Positions 11,944 through 24,500 of a stretch of 64,000 nt of DNA are shown here, piece after piece; position 1 is the stretch's first letter, and each line of letters starts with the position of its first letter. Both the position numbers and the translations under genes were made by a program. This DNA is from Cryptomeria japonica (Eukaryota > Streptophyta > Pinopsida > Cupressales > Cupressaceae): NCBI RefSeq assembly GCF_030272615.1, contig NC_081414.1:341174717-341238716 (forward strand), read 5' to 3'. Below the pieces are notes generated by a model. It made no database searches, had not been told where the DNA came from, and saw only the letters and a list, made by a program, of their open reading frames with translations.

Positions 11944-13427
11944 TGATAGTTCTGATACTAAATGTTTAGTACAGATGCCAAGCTAACAAGATGAGAGGGG
12001 GGGTGAATCATACAAACTTAAACTTCCATTAAAACAACAGATTCAACCTCGGTAATCTTATTAGAAAAATAGTAAAGCATGCAGACTCATGAACAAATAA
12101 GATCACAAAACATATAACACTAGATTTAACATGGAAACCCAAATAGGGAAAAACCACTATGGGATTTCAAACCCACTAAGAAATATACTCTTCTAGAGTA
12201 TGCTCGGTTAAAAGCAAATCCTGTTAAAGATTACAAACACATTGCTAGATGTGACCCGGTTAAGGGATTTCCCTCAGATCTATTAGGATCTTCACCTTGT
12301 TAGAAGTGACCTTGTTAAAGGATTTCAAACACTCACTTAGAATGTCACCTTGCTAGAGGGTTTTACAAATAAGACTGTTAAGTCCACTCAGTTAAGAGAT
12401 TTTCTATTACTTCACAAAATAACAGTAGTAAAATATATCTGCAACTTCACATCTAAAATGCTAAAGAAAATTCTTATTTGCTCAATACAATCTAGTCATA
12501 GGACTTATCTAGTCCACCTACTGGGCTCTATACTCTATTAATCAAACAGGTCTTCAAGCTTCTGTGCTCGGTAATCACTATGTAGCATCCCTATGCTTAT
12601 ATTTGCCTGCATACATTGTTTATCAACAATTCCTTATTTATAAACAATAGCTAAACACTTAATCTCCTTGATCACATTTCCCATGATCAATCATAGCCAT
12701 CAAATCTTCAAACTTGACCAAGTTCAATGTATCCTTTGATCTGAAAATATTTTACCTTGTCTTGGAACTTGCATACATTTCTTGGAACTTGTGCTAAGGT
12801 ATTGCGGTTCAATCTGAGCTGTAGATCTTCCTGTAGATCTTTCATTGCCATAGATTCTTAACAAACTTCATACACGTTGTATCAATCATTTAATCATATC
12901 TAGCTCATTAGCTTCCATCATTAAATAATGCTTTTATTCATTCAATGCATTATGTTACTACTCGGTTGCAACTTGGTGAATACTAAACTTTACTCGGTAG
13001 ACATTCCGCCTTCATTAACCGATAGTGATAACCTTAGGGTTTACCGACTAGGTTCCTTGCTCGGTAACATAGTATAGTATTAACCTTACAATTAACAACA
13101 TATGTAGGATATCAAAACAATCTAAACATCATGATCTCATCATTGTCTAACTCGGTAATAGTTGCCCATTGAATAACTTATTCCTCCCCTTATTCATCAT
13201 GTTCTTTCTGTGTCTTTTATCGACATCTTAATTCTCTTCAAAACATACTTCTTAAGATATGGCAACATCATACTGAATTAGAAAATCAATTTCTTGACAT
13301 CAATGACAAAATAATAGTATTAAGATAGTAAACATCCTTAATCAGTTATATCCATAATCATCAACAACCTTCTCAATATCCTTATTGAAATGCCAACAAT
13401 CTCCCTTTGTCAGTTATAATGCCAATA
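11944..13427 (-). repeat. 5' LTR of inner copia element
   Basis: About 1484 bp, paired with 8468-9982 and very similar throughout. It lies next to the primer site at 11930. The right boundary is fixed by the GAAGA duplication at 13428-13432. Confidence 0.9.
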
Positions 13428-14342
13428 GAAGACTGGGCTATAAATATGCAAGCCAAAGATATTGTTAACTATTGTTGGATGGGAGAACATAGAGCTGTTG
13501 TGAAGTGATTGAGTGTTGCATGAAAGAGTTAGATCAATCAGAGTTGAAACAACAAAAGATAATAGTGACTAAGTAAAGGTTAAATCGATGTTTAACAGAG
13601 GGTTTGACTGGTATGGTTTGAGAAATCTGTAAAGAAGCTAGATTGCATCAAAGTAGATAACTGGTAGGTGGTTTTACCGGCAGGAAGACAACATAGGGTG
13701 CTGAAGTGGAGAATAGTGAAGGAGAGATTTGGAAAAGTAGATACAAAGCAAGGTAATTGGTAGAGTGTAAATCAGTAAATAAGAAATAGAGAGAGGTGAA
13801 TCGGTGTAGCAGATAAGGCATCTCACCAGCAGAGTGAAGCATATGAAATGGTTACAAGATTCACTTGTAACAGTATGAATAATTTTGTATTTGATGCTAT
13901 CATTGTGATCACTGATTTGTATCTCGGTGCAGGGGTTGTAGCTCCTTTGGGTTGTAGCCCATAAACAAGTTAGGGGTTGGTGCTCCTTGGGTTGGTGCCC
14001 TAAATTAGGGGTTGTAACCCATAAATAAATTAGGGGTTGGTGCTCCTTGGTTTGGTGCCCTAAATATTATAACCAGAGATTCATTGTGAGGCTGGATTGG
14101 AGAAGTAGACTTCAGTAGTATTGCTCACTAAGGTTTTTCCCATCTTGGGTTTTCCTTGTACATATTGGTGCTTTGTGATGTCCCTTTGTGTGTGTTTGCA
14201 TTTGTGTTCAGTCTTCTCACTAACTAGTAAGTCTTTATTCAGTTAGATTTTTTAATCAATATACTCTCATAATTATAGTTAAAGGGAATAATTTGAGAAC
14301 CACTGATTCACCCCCTCTCTTAGTGGTGCATTGTTTCTAACA
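13428..14342 (+). repeat. 5' LTR of gag-only element, right part (TATA, R, U5)
   Basis: Continues the LTR from 8467; matches 20541 to about 21305, then runs on about 220 bp further than the truncated 3' LTR. It contains the tandem gggttgtagccc / ggttggtgctcc phrases (13926-14063) and ends with TTCACCCCCTCTC then TTCTAACA. Confidence 0.85.
13438..13449 (+). promoter_or_regulatory. TATA box of gag-only element LTR
   Basis: CTATAAATATGC, conserved at 20546-20557 in the 3' LTR. In the 5' LTR the inner copia insertion ends only about 10 bp upstream, so this TATA box is separated from its native U3 by almost 5 kb. Confidence 0.65.
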
Positions 14343-14344
14343 AT

Positions 14345-14356
14345 TGGTATCAGAGC
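14345..14356 (+). other. Primer-binding site of gag-only element
   Basis: TGGTATCAGAGC, a perfect 12-base complement of the plant initiator methionine tRNA 3' end, two bases after the LTR end at 14342. Confidence 0.95.
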
Positions 14357-14415
14357 CTAGGTTCCCTGTTTATCAAGCTTTCTCTCGCTTGGGTGGATTC
14401 TGGCTTAAGGACATA

Positions 14416-17400
14416 ATGGTCTATTTAGTGTCAATCCCTACTCCATTTTTTGATGGTTCAAACTTTTCTATTTGGATTCGTATATTGGAAGTCTACTTAT
14501 CCTCTCTAGGGTTTGATGTATAGATATCAGTTATTAATGGTCTCCCTAGGAATGTTTGTCCTCCCACTAGCTCTGAAGAATAAAGAAGATGCAATTGCAA
14601 TGATGAAGCCATGAAGCCTATTTTCAGTGGACTCATCGGAGTTGTTCCCTCACAGGTTGATAAGTGTAGATCGACAAAGAGTCTATGTGATAGATTGAAG
14701 AAGATCTATGGAAATGATCCCACTAATGCAGAACATGTTTGTGATGATATGATGAGAAATGCATCTCATTTATTTCTAGATGATGAAGGAAGATCTGTTA
14801 GTAGCCACAACAATGATGAAGAAGGAACTCACCTCTTCATGGAACAAGAATATGAAGATGAGGAGCACATATCTAAAAGTGATAAGGCAAATAGATCCCA
14901 CCAACAAGATGTGTTTGGTAGTGATAGTTGTGTGTGTGAAAAGTGGTATGAGAATCTGTATCTGCAAGACACAACACTTCAATTAAGTCATTACATGCAT
15001 GGTTAATCAGATATAATCAATGAATAAATAAACCATAACAAATCGACCCATTGCCTTCTAAAAGATGCGAGTATAAGATTGCTCTCAGATTATAAGCAAT
15101 ACCAGTGACTAGACAACATCAAGACGAAGGATTTTATCTATATGAACATGATGAATGCTAGATGGATGCAATATTAATCTAACAACATTTTTGCAATATT
15201 AAACTAAATGATTTAATTAAAATGAAATAATTAATATGCAATATATCAATGAAATCCTAGAGCAAAAATAGTATAATAACAATATATTCTTCAGCCTCTC
15301 TTTGAATGAGAGATGAGCCTGAATTTATAGAAAATTCAAAAAGAAACCAATGGTTGAGATCAAATGATGATGAGCGGTCAAGATTTTCCAAGAGGAAGCA
15401 CAATCTAGGTGAATTGATGTGATTGGATGCTTTTCTCAGTTTTAAAGGAAATTGAACTAAAAATAAGATTAAATCAAGAAAAAACTGATTTAAAGGAAAT
15501 TGAACTAAAATTAAGATTAAAATCAGGAAAAAACTGATTTATTCTCTATTTCATTCAATTTTAATATTTAATTGTTTTAATTCTTTTCTTTGAGATTATC
15601 TATCAATTTTTAATTTGTTTTTTTCAAGATTATCTCCAATTGATTTCTTTTCTCAAATTTTAATTCTTTTTTGTCAATTAATTCCTTTTTTGATTTATTT
15701 CCATTTTTGAAGATTTGTGCTCAATTGATTTTATTTAATTGAATTAATTCCTCTTTCTTGATTTGTTTCCTTTTTTGAAGATTTATGGCAATTTGATTTA
15801 TTTAATTAAATTAATTCCTCTTTCTTGATGTGTTTCCTTTTTTGAAGATTTATGGCAAATTGCTTTATTTAATTAAATATGCTAAGATATTTAATTAAAA
15901 TAAATAAGATAATTGTTTAAAATGATTTACTTGGAATGATTTAATTAATTAAATAAATATTTAATTAATATTGAGTCATTGATTTGCCATGTGACATTTG
16001 ATGATTTTAGGAATTAATTGTGTGCTCAAGATTGATTTAATTGCCTTTGCTTAGGACCTTGGTGACGTTGTCGAGATTAGGGGCCCATGGTTTAGATGAC
16101 CATTTTTAGGGTATTACAATAGTGAAGGTGAAGAAGAAGAGGAAGAAGAAGTTGATCTTGAAGGAGAACTTGTAAATGCTCTTGAGGAGCTCAGTAGAGT
16201 AAGAAATGAATACAAGTTATTTAAGAATGCTGCAATTGTGGAGCAAAACCGGTTGATCAAATGCCTTAAAGAATTTGAGAAATGCATCTGAGAGTTGCAG
16301 ACACAACAAGAAGACACCAAGGAGTGTTGGTGTAATGATCTAGCATCTGAGATGGAATTTAAAGATAAAGAATATCTGCATCCTTTTGGAGAAATGGAGA
16401 TTCTCCGAAATGACCTTGAGAAATGTCAAGATGAGCTCAAGGTGAGAATCTTGTTTGATGGCAGCAGTGATGCCTTGGACAAAATGTTGAAAAAGAAAAA
16501 GCATGTCAAGTACACTGAAGGATTAGGAAGTGGTTCCATTGAATTCTCCACAAGCAAGAATGTCCCCCACAATGACATTTTGTTTATCTCCTCAAATGGA
16601 GAAAACAAGGGACAAACCTTCACAATTAGAAATGTTCCCCATAAGAAGGTTGACATAACCAAAACTAGTGAAGACTTGTAGACAAGAATGAAGACCGGTG
16701 CTACAAGGAGGAACAATGCCGATCCCAAAGGTAAAAAGAAGATGGGAGAGGATAGCTTCACCAAAAGCAGGAAAATGAGAAGACAACAAAGAAGACCTCC
16801 TACTAGCAAAAGACAAGGAAATGTTATTTCCCATAAGACAAACAATGTGTGTGAAAAGAAGACATCAGATGAAAGAGATGGAGAGCATGGACAATCTAGG
16901 ATCCATCCTCGGAGAAGTAGAAATGGAGATACCAGAATGGTAAGATCTCCCCATACATGGCAGAATAAGTATGTAAGTTATAAACCATCCTTCTTTGGTT
17001 ATTGCTTTGTATGCAATGGTTATGAACCTAGGGAAGAATAATGTAGAAATAGATCTAGAAAGAATAATCTAGGATCTCATAGACATCATGCATATGAGTT
17101 AAATGTATCCAGGAGTAGATACATGCATATCCCCTCTTCTGATTATGCAAATATTATTTGTTATAACTGTAATGAAATTGGCCATAGAGAGTTTGAATGT
17201 AGGAAGAGGAATTTGGAGTCACATGGAAGTCAGAATAGAAACTATGCTCTGTAGACAAATGGATATAGAGCATATGAAAGTTAGTATCCTGCATGTAACC
17301 AAAGGATAATTTTTTCTACGGGAGTAAGAGGTCCACCAGTGTCGGCTGCCAGTCACAAAAATATGACCAAAAGAAGATGGTCAAACTGGTATGTCAAGAG

Positions 17401-17617
17401 ATTCCCCAATAATTAAGTTGGGATAGATGTTGTGTGCTACTATAGCACTACTTCGTGTTGTGATGCAAAATCCAAAAATAGAAGGATCCATCAGCAGAAG
17501 GTGGTAAGACCTGCTCCTAGGACTGAAAAATGGGAAGAAGAATGTGACCAAGTAGGTGTGGAGGAAGAAGACCTTGGACCAACACTATGCATTCAATACA
17601 TAAGTGATATCTCCTAA
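14416..17617 (+). pseudogene. gag of the gag-only element, interrupted by a solo LTR
   Basis: The first ATG after the primer site opens a copia-type gag: FFDGSNFSIWIRILEVYL and SLCDRLKKIYG are typical of the UBN2/DUF4219 class. An acidic linker, a Lys/Glu-rich stretch likely to be coiled coil (about 16160-16500) and a basic region follow. Two zinc-knuckle motifs come next: CFVCNGYEPREE-C (about 17002, His position replaced by Pro) and an intact CYNCNEIGHREFEC (about 17160). Removing 14929-16118 plus one ATAGT copy keeps the frame exactly: 171 codons before, 498 after. The frame has about eight or nine stops (for example at 14521, 14581, 16679 and 17039) but no frameshift. No protease or pol follows. 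Confidence 0.85.
14929..16118 (-). mobile_element. Solo LTR, gypsy-type, antisense in gag
   Basis: On the minus strand it starts TGTAATACCCTAAAAATGG and ends with an ACACACA run. It is flanked by perfect ATAGT duplications (14924-14928 and 16119-16123). The host gag reads through in frame once it is removed (GSDS then EGEEEEEE). A minus-strand TATA box CTATAAATTCA lies at 15323-15333. No internal region, so a solo LTR of 1190 bp. Confidence 0.85.
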
Positions 17618-18896
17618 GGCTTAAAAGAGATGCAAGATCTTAGGGGGAGTAGTATATTGAACTAGATCATTCACCCCCTAAGTGAATAAGGACACTTGGA
17701 AGAACAATTTGATGTCAGTATGAAGGAAGAAAATGAGATGATAAGTGTGTGTAGTGTCTAACTTGGCTACACACCTATAGATCAGTACTAGATCACTACT
17801 ACTATGTCAATGTATGACAAGATAACAATTGGAATCAGATACAAGGTGACACAAAATGTCAGAAGTCACAGGAAGGTGCTCTAGTAGTGATAATGGACCA
17901 GTAAAGGAAACCGATATGTGCAAGATGTTATCAACATGAATTCTATCAGGAACTTGAAAGTTATGTAAAACAATGAGGTTGGAGATCATTAAAATAGCCC
18001 CTGTAGCATGGAATATGAAGTCATGTCTCAAATGGTATTGGAATTTACCTGAATGATATATGTTGGTCTGATTGTTGATCATGCAGGCTTGTATGTTTTG
18101 GACTAAACGATTTGATTTATGACATTGTATGGCATTGTGTACATCTAGGATCATGTCATAGGTTGTGGTGGATATGATGGAGTTAAAGATAATCAGATGA
18201 TCACATATGCACATCTCAACCAATATATGGAGATGATTGGTGCCCCAATATTGGACCTGACTAGAGATGTGGACCTAAGATGTATGCTTAGGGGTAGTTC
18301 AAGTGTTTATAATACTGAGCCGACATGCTTGAACTTGTAAGGTTACTGACTGCCCAAACTGTAGATGTTGGAAATTACAGTAGGAACACCTAAGAGAATT
18401 TCATGGTTAAGGGTATCTACTTTTTATTTAGTTGGTTGTATCTATTGTACAATCATAGTTGATTCTAAGGAATTTTGGGGGTTCAAATGGGAGGTGATGC
18501 AGTTTGATCGACAGGTAAGTAGTATTCACTGACACATCTTTCTACAATTGAGTGCTTTGACAAATAATATCATATTTGCATACTCAATTGGTGTCAATTG
18601 ATGGAATGAGTTCTCCACCTCAAGTGGCATAACTTGAAAATATGTAACAATTTGTAACAATTGGTATCAAAGGAGGAGATACATCCAATAAAGAAAATGG
18701 GGAGAAATAATTCTATCAGTGTCTGGTATATACAAGGAGAAATGATATTCTGACAATCCCCTTTGTCATTGTTGTCAAAGGGGGAGAAAGATTTTGTAGT
18801 ATACCACATACTACATGAGTGAGAATCCATTGGATAATACAAAGGGGTAGAGAAACTATGTAGTATGTCGGATACTACATGAGTTGACATCAATTC
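17618..18896 (+). other. Non-coding interior of gag-only element
   Basis: Sequence between the end of gag and the polypurine tract, where pol would lie in an autonomous element. No protease, integrase or RT motif was found in any frame. It contains a second polypurine-like phrase, caaagggggaga, near 18776. Confidence 0.6.
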
Positions 18897-18908
18897 AAAA
18901 GGGGGAGA
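18897..18908 (+). other. Polypurine tract of gag-only element
   Basis: aaaagggggaga immediately before t and the LTR start TGTTGGC at 18910. Confidence 0.9.
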
Positions 18909-18909
18909 T

Positions 18910-21305
18910 TGTTGGCATTGTGTTGTCATTGATGTCAATCGGTATAGGATGACTACTGGTAGAAGACATGTTCGTGAAACACTGTCATGTAGGCATACAA
19001 GATGATACATCTTTGATATCACCTTGTGTTGCAAAACACAGGTAAGGAAGAGAATCTCATTCAAAGGAATGATCACTGGGTTCACCAATAAACAAGTTAG
19101 TGTCTGACTTATGTGGATGAATTGGTAAGGTTACATATAGTGTATCATCGATAAGGAGAGTATATCAACTGGTAAGTAAAGTGTTGACAATGAGAAGGCT
19201 GCTTGTATGTTGTTTGTGATGAAGAGGTAGAATGTTACCTAAATCACATCAACACCGGAGGAGAAGAATGAATAGGTCACTAGTATGTTGTGCGGTTGTA
19301 GAAGAGCAGGACTCCCATCGGATAAGAGATGAAGTCACCATGTGAAGAGATGACTGACAATGAATGTGCCCACACCAGATCCCATGTGTTTGGTTGAAGA
19401 TATGTTGCACAAATAGGGAAGACATATGAGTGCATTACAAGATGCAGATGACAAGGAATCACTACCACTGGTAAGAAGAGCTTATCTGCTCTTATGCACA
19501 ATGTGCATGATAATTTTGTTAGATAAGGAAGAAGAGGTAAAGGCAAGTGTTTGAAGGATCACACTAGATCTACTGATGAAACAAAGGAATGCCTCAAGTG
19601 CATGAAATCAGGATTATGCACTGGGCCGAAAGAGAAAGCATGTTGGGATGCCAGTGCAGATGAAGAGTGATGGGTTTATCACATTGACAAACCAGTTGAG
19701 ATATGGTCTGATTTGATTAGGGAGAAAGCAAGGTTGAGTAGATTCAGATAGAGGCAAATGGATGGATTGAAGACGAAGTCTATTGAAGGTTGATGACATG
19801 GTGTCATCAAGAGTGTTTACCGATATGTAAGTCCACCAGTAATATGGACAAGGTGTAGATGCAGAAGACTTACCACACTTGATGATAATGAGCATGCTAT
19901 GGATAGACATGTCTGGTGACTAGTTAAGGTGTTCCACTGATAGTTCAAAAAAAGAGAAGACATGAGGGTTAACCGGTTTAATGTGAGATATCAGCAGGAT
20001 TAGTAAACTAGCAAAAAAGAAGAACCAGTTGAGTGGTTGGTCAATGATCCTATTCATACCGACATAGATGATCTAGCAGAGGTGGAGGTCGATATGGATG
20101 CCACGTAGAAATGAAGTGGAAATATCAGAGAAGTCAGTGAAGTGTCATTTACAGATAGGTGTTTCTATAGGTGTGCATTTAATATGGATCTTATGATTTG
20201 TGGATCAGATCAGAGGAGTGCGGCTCAAGGAAGATTGAATGATAGAGAAAAATCAGGGAGTTGTTAGCACTTGAATTGAAGTAAGAAAATCGGATTGTGG
20301 GAAGACCTCAAGAAGGAAACAATAGAAATATTAGTGGTGTTTTGATAAATGCAGGTTGAGATACAAGGTCATGGCTTCTAAGTTTAGAAAATGTGTATTG
20401 GAAGGTGTGTTAATGGTGGTGATGTGCAGACAACTGCCTTGGAGATCAGACTAGATAAGATGTTATTGGATTTGGTTTGCCTCGAGGTTGATGAGGAAAC
20501 CCTAACCGCTTGAGATTTGAATTGGATTTTGGTGGGAAGTATGGGCTATAAATATGCAAGACAAAGATATTGTTAAGTGTTGCTATATGGGAGAAGATAG
20601 AGTTGCTACAAAGTGATTGAGTGATGCATGAAAGAGTTAGATCAGTCAAAGTGAAAACAATAGAAGATAGCAGTGACTGAGTGAGTAAAAGTTAAATTGG
20701 TGTTTAATAGAGTGTTTAATCAGTATGGTTTAAGCAATCGATAAAGCAGCTAGATTGCATCAGAGAAGATAATTAGTAGGTGGTTGTACCAACAAGAAGA
20801 CAATAGAGGGTGCTGAAGTGCAGAATAGTGAAGGAGAGATCTAAAAAAGTAGATGTAGAGCAAGGTAACCGGTAGAGTGTAAACCAGTAAAGCAGCAACA
20901 AAGAGAGGTGAACTAATGTAGAAGAGAAGGTGTCTCACCGATAGAGTGAAGTATATGAAATGGTTAGAAGATTCACTTGTAACAGTATGACTAATTTTGT
21001 ATTTGATCCTATCATTGTGATCACTGAGTTGTAGCTCCTTTGGGTTGTAGCCCTTAAAGAAGTTAGAGGTTGATGCTCCTTGGGTTGGTTCCCTAAATAA
21101 GGGGTTGTATCTCCTTTGGGTTGTAACCCATAAATCAGTTAGGGGTTGGTTCCCTAAATAAGGGGTTGTATCTCCTTTGGGTTGTAACCCATAAATCAGT
21201 TAGGGGTTGGTACCCTAAATCAGGGGTTGGTGCTTCTTGAGTTGGTGCCCTAAATATTGTAATCAGAGATTCATTGTGAGGTTGGATTGGGGCAGTAGAC
21301 TCCAG
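18910..21305 (+). repeat. 3' LTR of gag-only element, truncated at its right end
   Basis: Matches the rejoined 5' LTR (6851-8467 plus 13428-14115). The terminal roughly 220 bp, including the C-tract and TTCTAACA, are missing. The breakpoint falls at agtagactccagc, the same position as in the copy at 1-985. Confidence 0.85.
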
Positions 21306-22915
21306 CATCATTTGCAATTACTTTCTTTCAAGGTCAATTCCTCAAGTAGGGTTTGACTAAGGAAAATCCCTAACCATAGCCCTTCTTCCCTTCTTTTCTG
21401 TGTGTAGGTTGAAAGTGCACAGCTATAATTGTAGATTTAGGCTTCATTTTGAGAGACGGAAAAACTCTTTTCAACTCGCGGATTTTTCGGAGGACTGGGT
21501 GCAACTTCAACTTAGTCACGATGACTTTTATCCAAATTTGCAAGGCAGGTCCAGTCTAAATACCTTAGATCAAAAGTTACAGTGCAATCTTCAATCAATA
21601 GCTCTTTATTTCACCCATTTTGTCTTCATTTTCTGCATAGTCAACAAGTCAACTCTTCTACTTACAAAAGGGTAAATTACATTGCACCCTTGCAATTCAC
21701 TTAGTATTCAGATCCTTATTCACTCTAGGGTTTGGATCTAGTGAATTCAACCCCTCTTTTGAATATAAAATATCTCCCAAGTGAAAATCATCCTAGCAAT
21801 TTCCTTTCTCTCTCATAGGTGGGGAATCACTAGGGTTCAATTTTCCACTTTACAGGACTGAACAATTAGTCATCGTGAAAGCTATCCAATAAAATATTTC
21901 AATCCTACATTTAAGTGGATCTAAAAGAATGAAAGTTACTATCAATGAAAGCATTTTTATTGTTCCAAAATGCTCAAGACAATTACAATAAAAAGTTATT
22001 TCTAAAGCAAATAAAACTGTGTCAATTCTCAAGAAGAACATTCCCTTTCAAATTATTATGTATTAATAAAGTAATGCAAGAATAGTATGAATGAATAGTA
22101 TCTATTTTCAAGTCCATATAAGAATAGTCCCATTTATGAGTTCAAACTATAAGAATTGCTCTTCCAATTCCTAGGTTTTTCGACTACTACATAAACTTGG
22201 ACTTGTCTACATTCATGTCTACATCTACCTCATGCCTCTATCTTATAACTCTATTTCATTGTTGAATTATCTTAAAATATTATCTTCAAATTGCATACTT
22301 GGAAATATGACTTGTGAATTGAGATTAGGAGGTTAGTCAAACATAACCAATTCATAAATTGAGTGTCATCTATTGTTAAGGTCTTCCAATAAAGTGTGGT
22401 CCCTTATTAGTGTCAATCATTCTTTCTTAAGTGTTGTTGACTCTACTTTTTATATCCACAAACCTTAAAACCTCTTAAGACTCTACTTTTACATATTGAC
22501 AAAGATTATTTGTCAGTCCTATAACATCTCTAGTACATAAATGGCTAAGATATCAACACAAGACATAGTGTTGAAATAGTCATTAGCTTCTCCATAAGCT
22601 GGACTACATGCATCACCCCATCTCACATATGGAAGTTATTCCCAATTGATGGTTTTAGTAATGTACCTCATTGGTCAATCAACCCAAATATGAGACATAC
22701 ATTTTCTTCAGTCCATAGAATATTAGCGGTTAGCCTCCATGCCAACTACCTCTAAATCTTGGTGATGTTAATCAAACAAAGATTCAAAAGGATAGTCAAT
22801 AGTGACTCGATCATGTTGATAGTCTATAAATGTAAACTCTTAATTTCATTCTCGGTAGAATCGTCTTACACATTTCAGTGCCTAGATGAATACCATACTC
22901 TTATAGCCTCATCAT
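20253..22915. repeat. Direct duplicate of 1-2133
   Basis: The two stretches align from inside the LTR, through the shared truncation point, the flank and the MTHFR fragment, ending at the phrase cctcatcat (2133 and 22915). Offset is 20.25 kb at the left end. This copy keeps about 450 bp missing from the other. The match includes a pseudogene boundary and an LTR breakpoint, so it looks like a duplicated junction, not two independent insertions. Confidence 0.8.
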
Positions 22916-23017
22916 TCTCTTTGATGGGTTTCAATGCATCGGTGATCTTCAAAGGAATCTTTTTTGCAAAATCCAGTCATACGCAAAAAACCCTTGTAGT
23001 TATTTATAGGCATGATA

Positions 23018-24500
23018 GGGTATGTGCAGGATCATGGTGTGCCAAAACAGACCCTTAAGTGGCAATGAAATTTCAAAAAAACAAAGTTATGCAACTTGAC
23101 ATGAAAAATTGAATAATTTATGAACATTATTTTTAAAATATGTAAGAAGAAAATCTATAGAAAATTGAATGCAGTTTCTAAGCTACTAGTTGTTTTTTGA
23201 AAAAAACAATCCTATTCGATGAAAATTTCAAATTTCAATGCAGTGGTACAAAAATTTCATGAAAAAAGATAAGAAGTAGGTGTATGTCTGAGCACCCTAA
23301 TCACAATCAAATCATAATATCTTTTTATAATATTTATAATATAAGTATTAGACTCATGTCCGGATGTGACACATAATTTTTTATAATTTTTTATAAAGTA
23401 AATAATTATTTATGAATTTTTTACTACAGCTTTTTAGAAATTCAGAAACTCCTACATCTGACCACCTTAACTTGGTCAAAACCTTATGAAATTCAATTTT
23501 TTTTTAATTTTTCCCTATAGTAGACGAAGCATAGGATGTGACACATGTTTCAAATTCAAAAAATGTTATGTGGTTTGAAAGTTGTGAGTATTTTTCAATC
23601 AATCTATCAATTAGGACTTTTGTTAGAATTCAATTAGAAAATAAATAATAATTATTTATTAAAGTCAAAATAAGACAAGCCTTATATTGTTGGAACGCTG
23701 AGAATGTCCTAAAAAATCCCTTTTTGTTTTATCAATTTTAGCTATAAAAAAAGTTGTCAGCCACTAGTGTAAAGTTTGGAAAATTAAGGAATAATGAAAA
23801 ACACATTTTTTCAGTTGACTTTCGAGGCTTGTCACTTCCAAGCCAAATCCCAAAAAAAACCCTAACCAAAATATGGAGGGAAAAATTTATGTTTTAAAAT
23901 CGGATATCCGATTTTTGAAAAAATAAAAAAATATATTTTAGTAAATTAAGCATAACTTTTGCATTTTATATCAAAATTTTGATTTTTTATAGGCATTGGA
24001 AAGGTAATTAAGAGCTCTATGATATGGAATAGGTATATTCTCAATTGTTTGTCTTAAAAAATAATTATTATTCATTTAATTTTATCCTTCATTTTTAAAA
24101 CATAAAAAACTCGTGACTTTTCCATATGATTTCCCTATTGCATGAATTTTTGTAACAATCATCTCAAAATAAACTAAATAAGTAATTAATTAATAATAGA
24201 ACATTTATGAATTTTATTGAGTTTGATAAATTTTGATAAACCATGTTATCTATGTCTATTCCTTTCTCTACCTCTCTCTCCTAAACCTATCACTCCACCT
24301 ATTTGTTTCTTCCTCCCTCTCTTTTGTCTATATTTATACATCTCTCTCTAGACCTATATCTCTAACTATCAATGAGTACCTCATTAAATATCTCAAGCTC
24401 TACAAGGTTCTTATATTTCTACCTCTTCATAATTTCCTCCTCTATTTCACTCTCTCTTCCCTAAGATCTAGACTAGTCTCTCTGCATTTCCTTCTCATCT
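23018..24500 (+). repeat. Left inverted arm of foldback-like element
   Basis: The outer 50 bp and the inner blocks pair with the right arm; between them (about 23090-23880) the arms differ by large indels. The arm continues into CT-rich sequence (about 24233-24500), the inverse of the GA-rich DNA in the right arm. Exact extent needs alignment. Confidence 0.7.

Larger units (their letters stand above)
8468..13427 (-). mobile_element. Internally deleted Ty1/copia element, antisense, in the 5' LTR
   Basis: Two near-identical LTRs (8468-9982 and 11944-13427) flank a short 1.96-kb interior. The element is bounded by perfect 5-bp duplications GAAGA (8463-8467 and 13428-13432); removing it rejoins the host LTR to match 20521 onward. 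Read on the minus strand it runs 5' LTR, primer site, gag, then the end of reverse transcriptase and RNase H. Protease, integrase and most of reverse transcriptase are gone. The first LTR bases on the minus strand are TA rather than TG at 13427, a single C-to-T change on the plus strand. Confidence 0.9.
6851..21305 (+). mobile_element. Gag-only copia-type LTR retrotransposon (TR-GAG-like), with two nested guests
   Basis: The 5' LTR starts TGTTGGCATT at 6851 directly after tcatt of the minisatellite and ends TTCTAACA at 14342. The primer site follows at 14345. The polypurine tract at 18897-18908 precedes a 3' LTR starting TGTTGGCATT at 18910. Between them is one long gag reading frame and no protease, integrase, reverse transcriptase or RNase H, so the element would need enzymes from another element. 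The LTRs are long, about 2.5 kb once the guest is removed. The 3' LTR is truncated near 21305, so the right target duplication cannot be checked. Guests are an antisense copia in the 5' LTR and an antisense solo LTR in gag. Confidence 0.85.

Noticed and set aside
16426-16845. 139-codon minus-strand frame, hydrophobic
   Set aside because: Shadow of the Lys/Glu-rich gag on the plus strand.
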